Shown here: positions 59,144 to 64,000 of the stretch, piece after piece
How positions within the stretch are numbered: the first letter of the stretch is position 1
How the letters are laid out: every line of letters starts with the position of its first letter
Assembly: GCF_030272615.1 (NCBI RefSeq)
Contig: NC_081410.1
Location: 501,666,442-501,730,441, forward strand
DNA from: Cryptomeria japonica
Taxonomy: Eukaryota > Streptophyta > Pinopsida > Cupressales > Cupressaceae
DNA length: 64,000 bases
Direction: 5' to 3'
Made by a program: the position numbers and the translations under genes
Notes under the pieces: model-generated
What the model was told of the DNA's origin: nothing
The model's database searches: none
The model's input: only the letters and a program-made list of their open reading frames with translations

Positions 59144-59970
59144 ACATTCCTCTCCTCCTTAATATAATTGGTTAATTAGGTTATTCAGTGGTTTTATTAT
59201 CTTAAGTTAGCCCTAACCCTAATTTTCCATCATTACATATGAAAAACCTAATGTGAGAAAAACCACGGTGAGAATCACACTCACAATATAACTAATTAAA
59301 TACAATGTTTTAGGCTCAAGGCCAAGGAATCACACTACTCCTAATTTGGAATTTCAGGCTAAAGTGCACAACTTTAGGGAAAGATACAAGTTGCCAATAG
59401 GACTCACTATCTTCCAATAGACATAGAGAAAAGATAAATTGAATTGAGTAGGATCTCTTGATCATAAACAAATCACAAACTAATATATATGTATGGCGAA
59501 CACTATCGGAAGCTGAGAGTGATGGGAAGTGAGTCAACATTCATAAAATATTATCAAATTAAAGTGATTTTAGCTTCATCATTTATCCATATCAATGAGT
59601 TGAAAGAAAATAGTAGTAACAATAAAAACATCCACACTAGATCAATAAATTCTATGTGGAAAACCCAAACTGGGAAAAACCATGGTGAGAATTAAAATCA
59701 TAATATATAGTAATAGTTTTACAATAGACATGTAATCTATCCAAAAAGTGATTACCACTCTAGACTTGTAGATTGAGGTGCACAACCTCAAGCAAGACAC
59801 AAAATGAAACTTTCTTAGCTAAAGATTACTTCATGAGGGCAAGATACAAAACTGATCTCATAAAGAAGTAAGAATAATAGATTCAACTGTATACAAAAAG
59901 CATATGTTAGAATGTAGATAATAGCTCACTAAATATAACTCTATGTTTTCTTTGTTCACCTCCAAATCTT
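59144..59970 (-). repeat. Remainder of Q LTR and old LTR fragments
   Basis: Directly after the H duplication should lie the continuation of Q. Two diverged segments (about 59230-59400 and 59625-59850) resemble each other and the D LTR at 22790-22990: a GAAAAACC..GGTGAGAAT line, then AGGTGCACAACCT..AAGACACAA. They are minus-strand LTR remnants. No coding sequence. Confidence 0.45.
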
Positions 59971-60633
59971 TGTTGGAAATTGACACTCATCCAGTGGATA
60001 TCGATGCTTGATTAGTAGTTTAGGGTTGTCATTGATGGAAACTCTTCTAGAGATTCCTATTTGGTAATCACGAATCTTGATAACTGGAAGTGGATGTGAA
60101 CTGGTAACCAATTAACTGGTATTTCAGGTTGAGTAGAGCAGTTTTGGTCTGTAAGATTTCTGGTGATTGAGGTGTTATGAATCGTGCATGGAGCGATTGG
60201 GTCAGCATAGAGACATCATTTTATCATCATTTTGTTGATTCGGTGAATCTGACTCATGATTACACGTTACATCATCAAGACGACTTGATAAATGATTATT
60301 TTGTGATTGAAGATATATAAGACCAGTGCAAAAGATTTTTTGGTGTGTGGTATGATTGTATGTGAGCGAGTGGTGATCGAGAATCCTTTGTAGCACAATT
60401 TCATGTGTGCATTCTTTCTCCGGTAGCTGACTAAGATAAAAAACATAGCAGAGTTGCAGAGAAAATACAATAAGAGTATTTGGCACTTAACCATAGCTCA
60501 TCTAGGCATTGTTAGATTATATTTTGGTGTTCTTTCATTGTATTTCATCTTTGCAATTGATCAGTAAGGCAGTGAGACTTCCAGGGTTGTACCCCTTATT
60601 GTAATTGAGCAGTGAGCTCTAAGCAATGTGCCT

Positions 60634-60649
60634 GAATGCTTGTGCATTC
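60634..60649 (+). promoter_or_regulatory. Conserved short hairpin in the LTR of E
   Basis: GAATGCTTGTGCATTC: the same arms as in G and P with a changed loop. Confidence 0.55.
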
Positions 60650-60696
60650 CCCCTCATGTAATATTGTTTTTCTACTGGCCATAGTGGAATAATATC

Positions 60697-60713
60697 GTGG
60701 GTTCAAATCCCAC
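60697..60713 (+). promoter_or_regulatory. tRNA T-arm-like hairpin in the LTR of E
   Basis: GTGGGTTCAAATCCCAC: five-base stem and seven-base loop, containing GGTTCAAATCC, one base from the pol III B-box consensus GGTTCGANTCC. No further tRNA structure around it. Confidence 0.45.
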
Positions 60714-60899
60714 CATAGTTTTTCCCATTTGGGTTTCCACGTAAAAATATTGGTGTTGTGATTTTGTGATTGATTGATTTGAGTTTCTGCATTTCAGTTT
60801 CATGCTTATGCTTCCAGTGGTTTAAAGTTAAATTAGAAAATCTGATAACTGGTAGAACACTAATTCACCCCCCCTCTCAGTGCTCCTTGATTCCAACAA

Positions 60900-60910
60900 T
60901 TGGTATCAGA
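60900..60910 (+). other. Primer binding site of E
   Basis: TTGGTATCAGA just after the LTR. Confidence 0.85.
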
Positions 60911-60967
60911 TCCTAGTTCCTTGGAGGAAGACCAACCACTAGAAGGAAGGTCTAGGAGATTGAATCA

Positions 60968-61696
60968 ATGGATTCCGGTTTGCAGAGATAGCTTAATGTG
61001 GTAGTTGAGGATCTTGATGTAACAAGAAATGAGATCGGTTCCTTGAAAAGAAACTTGAATGCAACTAAAGAATTCATTAATGACTTGAAGGATCAAGTGA
61101 ATTCAATAAGAGATAAAGAGGAAAGAGCTTATGGACAAGCTGAAGGAGAAGCAAGATCAATGCATGTAGAATTGGGACAAAGTTGACAAGCTTGAGAGAG
61201 AGAATGCAACCCTGAAGAATGAGACAAATCTATAGTGATGAATTTGACTAAGGAGATTGAAGACCAAAAGAAGAATGAAGAAACTTTGACTCAATCATTG
61301 AAGGACCGAGCAGATGAATGGTTCAGGCTTACCCACGAGAATGATCAGTTGAAGCGTGAGTTGACACAATCAAGGAATGATGGTCAAGAACTTGAAAGAC
61401 ATTGTTGCCCTAAGAGATGAACTTGCTACTGCAAATGAATATAAAGATAAATTCAATGCTAGCTCAGCAAGGCTTGATGAGATACTGGAAAGTTAGAGAC
61501 ATGGAAAGGACATGCATGGAGTTGGATTTGAGAAAGTTGAATCCTTCAAATCTGGACAAAGCAATACAAAGCCTAAGAACAAGAATCCTTTGGTAAGACA
61601 ACCTAATGCTCATAAATTCAATGGTAGATATTTTACTTGCAATAAGTTTGGTCATATGGAAAATCAATGCAGAAGTAAGATGAATAATGGAATGAA
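60968..61696 (+). pseudogene. gag of E: coiled coil plus zinc knuckle, no capsid domain
   Basis: The ATG at 60968 opens MDSGLQR, stop, LNVVVEDLDVTRNEIGSLK. Long heptad-rich helices follow in at least three frames (KEIEDQKKNEETLTQSLKDR, DELATANEYKDKFNASSARL), so there are at least two frameshifts. A conserved-looking tail (SARLDEILES, then a stop; GVGFEKVES) resembles the ILDxxLxxQ..GLGY tails of plant gags. It ends in a knuckle YFTCNKFGHMENQC at 61631-61672 with tyrosine for the first cysteine. The UBN2-type domain seen in C, G and H is absent. Confidence 0.7.
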
Positions 61697-64000
61697 TGTT
61701 GGCATTATGTTGTCATTGATGATAAACAATATAGAAGGACAACCGGTATGGGAATACAGTTGATGTACAATTATTTATGTCAACTAGTGTTGTAGGTCAC
61801 CAGTAAGGAAGAGAATGTCATTCAGAGGAATGATCACTGGAGTCACCGGTACACAAGTTAGTGTTTGACTTGTGTGGATGAAATGGAGAGGTTATCAGTA
61901 TAGTGTATCACCGGTAAGGAAAGGATGTCAATTGATAAGAGCTGTGTTGACAATGAGTTGTTGCCAATTGGCAAGCTTGTGACCAATGTACAAGCAGGAT
62001 GAGAAAGGTGCTTGAGTTGTTGTTTGTGATGAAGAGGCATAATGCTACCTAAATCACATCAACACAGGAGGAGAAGGATGTATAGGTCACCGGTTTGCTG
62101 TGTGGATGCAGAACAATAGGACTCCCATTGGATGAAGATGTACTCACCATGAGAATAGATGATTGACAATGAATGTGCTCACACCGGATCTACCAGTGAA
62201 TCAAAAGGATACCTCAAGTGCATGAAATCAGGGATATGTACTGGACCAACAGAGAAGGCATTTTGAGTTGCTAGTGCAGATGAGAAGTGATGGGTTTATC
62301 ACCGTGACAAACTAACTAAGATGATGTCCGATCTGATGGTGAAGAAGGAAAAGTGGAGTAGTTGCTGATAGAGTATGCAACCTGTATGCAGATTCCTTAG
62401 ATATAATTAGTTGAAGATTGATGACATGGTGTCATCAGGATGGCTACTGGTGAGCATGAGAACTGTTAAGGAAGCAAAGAGGACAAGTGATGTGCTCCTA
62501 CCTAATGAGAATGTGCATGCTACGGATAGTCATGTCTAGTGACCGGTTAATATGTTCCACTAATAGATTATCAAAGTGCAGACATGAAGGGTAACTGGTA
62601 AAGTGTGAGATACCGACAGGGTTAGTAAACTGACAAAAAGGAAGGACTGGTTGAGTGATTGTCAGTGACCAAGTCTAGCTGACACAAAGATCTTTGCTGA
62701 AGTGGATATTGACATGGATGGCACATGGAGTTGAAGTGGTAAGATCACAGAGGTCGGTGAAGTGCCGTGTAGGGATAGGTGTTTCTACAATTTTGCATTT
62801 AATATGGAGCCCATGATTTGTTGATCGGATTAGAAGAGTGCGGATTGAGGAAGAGTGAATGACAAAGAAAGATTAGGAAGTTGTTGGCACCTGAATCAAA
62901 GCAAGGAAATCAGATTGTAGGAGGACCTTGAGAAGGAAATAATTGAGATATTTATTGCATTTTGACAGATGTAGGTCAATATACAAGACCACATTTGTTA
63001 AGTTTAGAAAACTTGTATTGGAAGGAACAATAATGGTGGGATTGATTGATGAGTTACAGTTCATCAATCTAGGTGATCAGATTGGATAAGATCTGGTAGG
63101 ATTTAGTTTGTCTCGAGGTTGATGAGAAAATCCTAATCGTCTAAAATTTGAATTGTCTTTTGGTCGAAAAACTAGGTTATAAATATACAAGCCAAAATAG
63201 TTGAATGGTGTTGCTGAATGAGAGAGTGTTGTTGCATGTGAGAATAAATTAGTCGAGTGCTCATCAAGAAGAAGAAGAAGAGACTGAGTGTAAGGGAGAA
63301 TCGGGTTGAAGTTTTCAACCGAAAATAGAGGTACATAACTGATAGTGACCATACCTATAGAGAAGAAGTGCAGAAGACTGCAGAGAAGGAAGACATAGAA
63401 CCGACAGAGTGTAGTTTCAGTGGAGAGCAATAGTGTAGAAAAGAGAAGAGAGAACTAGTAAAGTGCAGAACCAACAAAGAGAAGAACCAAAAGAGAAGGA
63501 TAAGAGGCTAAACTGGCAAATGTGAAATAGAGAGTAAGGATGCAATAGTGTGAGGGTTAGCAGAGAACCGATAGTGAACTGGATAGAAGATCCAATAGAG
63601 AGATTTCCAGAAGTATTACAAAACCCATTTGTAACAAGGCTATTAACTTGTAAATGATTATGTTTTGTAATCGCTGAGTTGGAGCTTGGTGCAGGGGTTG
63701 TAGCTCCTTGGGTTGGTACCCTAAAGTCAGGGGTTGGTGCTCCTTGGGTTGGTGCTCCTTGGGCTAATGCCCTAAACATTGTAATCAGAGATTCATTGTG
63801 AGGTTGGATTGGAGCAGTAGTCTCCAGCAGCATTTCTCACAGAGGTTTTTCCCATCTTGGGTTCTCCTTGTATATACTGGTGTTATGTGATGTCACTTTT
63901 ATGTGTGAGTGCATTTGTGTTTGTCTCCCATCTAACTGGTAAGTCTGCATTCAGTTAGATCTGTTAACCGGTATACTCACATAGGATAGTTAAAGGGAAA
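61697..64000 (+). repeat. C-type long LTR (element F), running off the window
   Basis: Starts TGTTGGCATTATG and matches the LTR of C throughout (for example AGAATGTCATTCAGAGGAAT near 61815; the GGTTGGTGCTCCTTG repeats at 63720). By comparison with C about 260 bases are still to come, followed presumably by a primer site and internal region. It has inserted in the gag of E shortly after the zinc knuckle. The ACCGGT-rich text has no coding frame. Confidence 0.82.

Larger units (their letters stand above)
59971..60898 (+). repeat. 5' LTR of E
   Basis: TGTTGGAAATTG to GATTCCAACA, 928 bases, ending in the CCCCCCCTCTCAGT module. Boundary inferred from the TGTTGG start and primer site because the partner LTR is not visible. 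Confidence 0.65.
59971..61696 (+). mobile_element. Element E: LTR plus coiled-coil gag, interrupted
   Basis: 5' LTR 59971-60898, primer site at 60900, gag-like region to 61696, where a C-type LTR begins. The remainder of E lies outside the window or is lost. Confidence 0.75.

Noticed and set aside
60697-60713. Possible tRNA gene
   Set aside because: Only a T-arm-like hairpin; no acceptor stem, anticodon arm or A box around it.

Overview
This window looks like intergenic DNA from a seed plant with a very large genome. No intact host gene, rRNA, tRNA or CRISPR array is visible. Almost everything that can be identified is Ty3/gypsy (chromovirus) or Ty1/copia LTR retrotransposon, old and riddled with stop codons, and repeatedly nested. 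Slow point-mutational decay with little removal of old copies, and large divergent LTRs, would fit a gymnosperm, probably a conifer. That assignment is inference; no marker gene is present.

Layout, left to right. Chromovirus A lies at 154-6815 and has both LTRs truncated, on opposite sides. A minus-strand gag relic with two damaged zinc knuckles follows (about 7000-7950), then poorly resolved AT-rich DNA with small LTR relics (8000-10800). Minus-strand copia-type element C has a gag at 10974-12119 and a very long LTR of about 2.56 kb, which is split by the complete but dead chromovirus B (13630-21296). Element D, also minus strand, abuts C near 22420-23000. Copia element G occupies 24684-31128. 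An old gypsy relic Q (31129-35067, resuming at 59144) carries a copia LTR fragment P in its own LTR.

The right half is a nest inside copia element H (35068-59138), framed by a 5-bp target duplication CTATT. H holds (1) element I (36010-38193), a small non-autonomous LTR element with a strikingly GC-rich core, in the 5' LTR (TSD ACTCT); (2) gypsy J at the gag/protease junction (TSD AAATG); (3) a gypsy complex K/L with LTRs in opposite orientation (TSD GATAT), in the integrase region. L is in turn split by a terminal-inverted-repeat element M (51779-53406), which holds a retroposon N. A 2.1-kb inversion (43984-46079) flipped the 3' end of J together with the H protease/integrase segment. Undoing it restores the normal gene order of both elements.

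At the right end, element E (59971-61696) has an LTR, a PBS and a coiled-coil gag. It is interrupted by a second copy of the large C-type LTR (61697 to the window end).

None of the coding regions could give a working protein as read. They are annotated as pseudogenes, with domains listed where motifs remain. Coordinates of LTR ends come from reading the two copies against each other by eye and may be off by a few bases, except where a target duplication fixes them.
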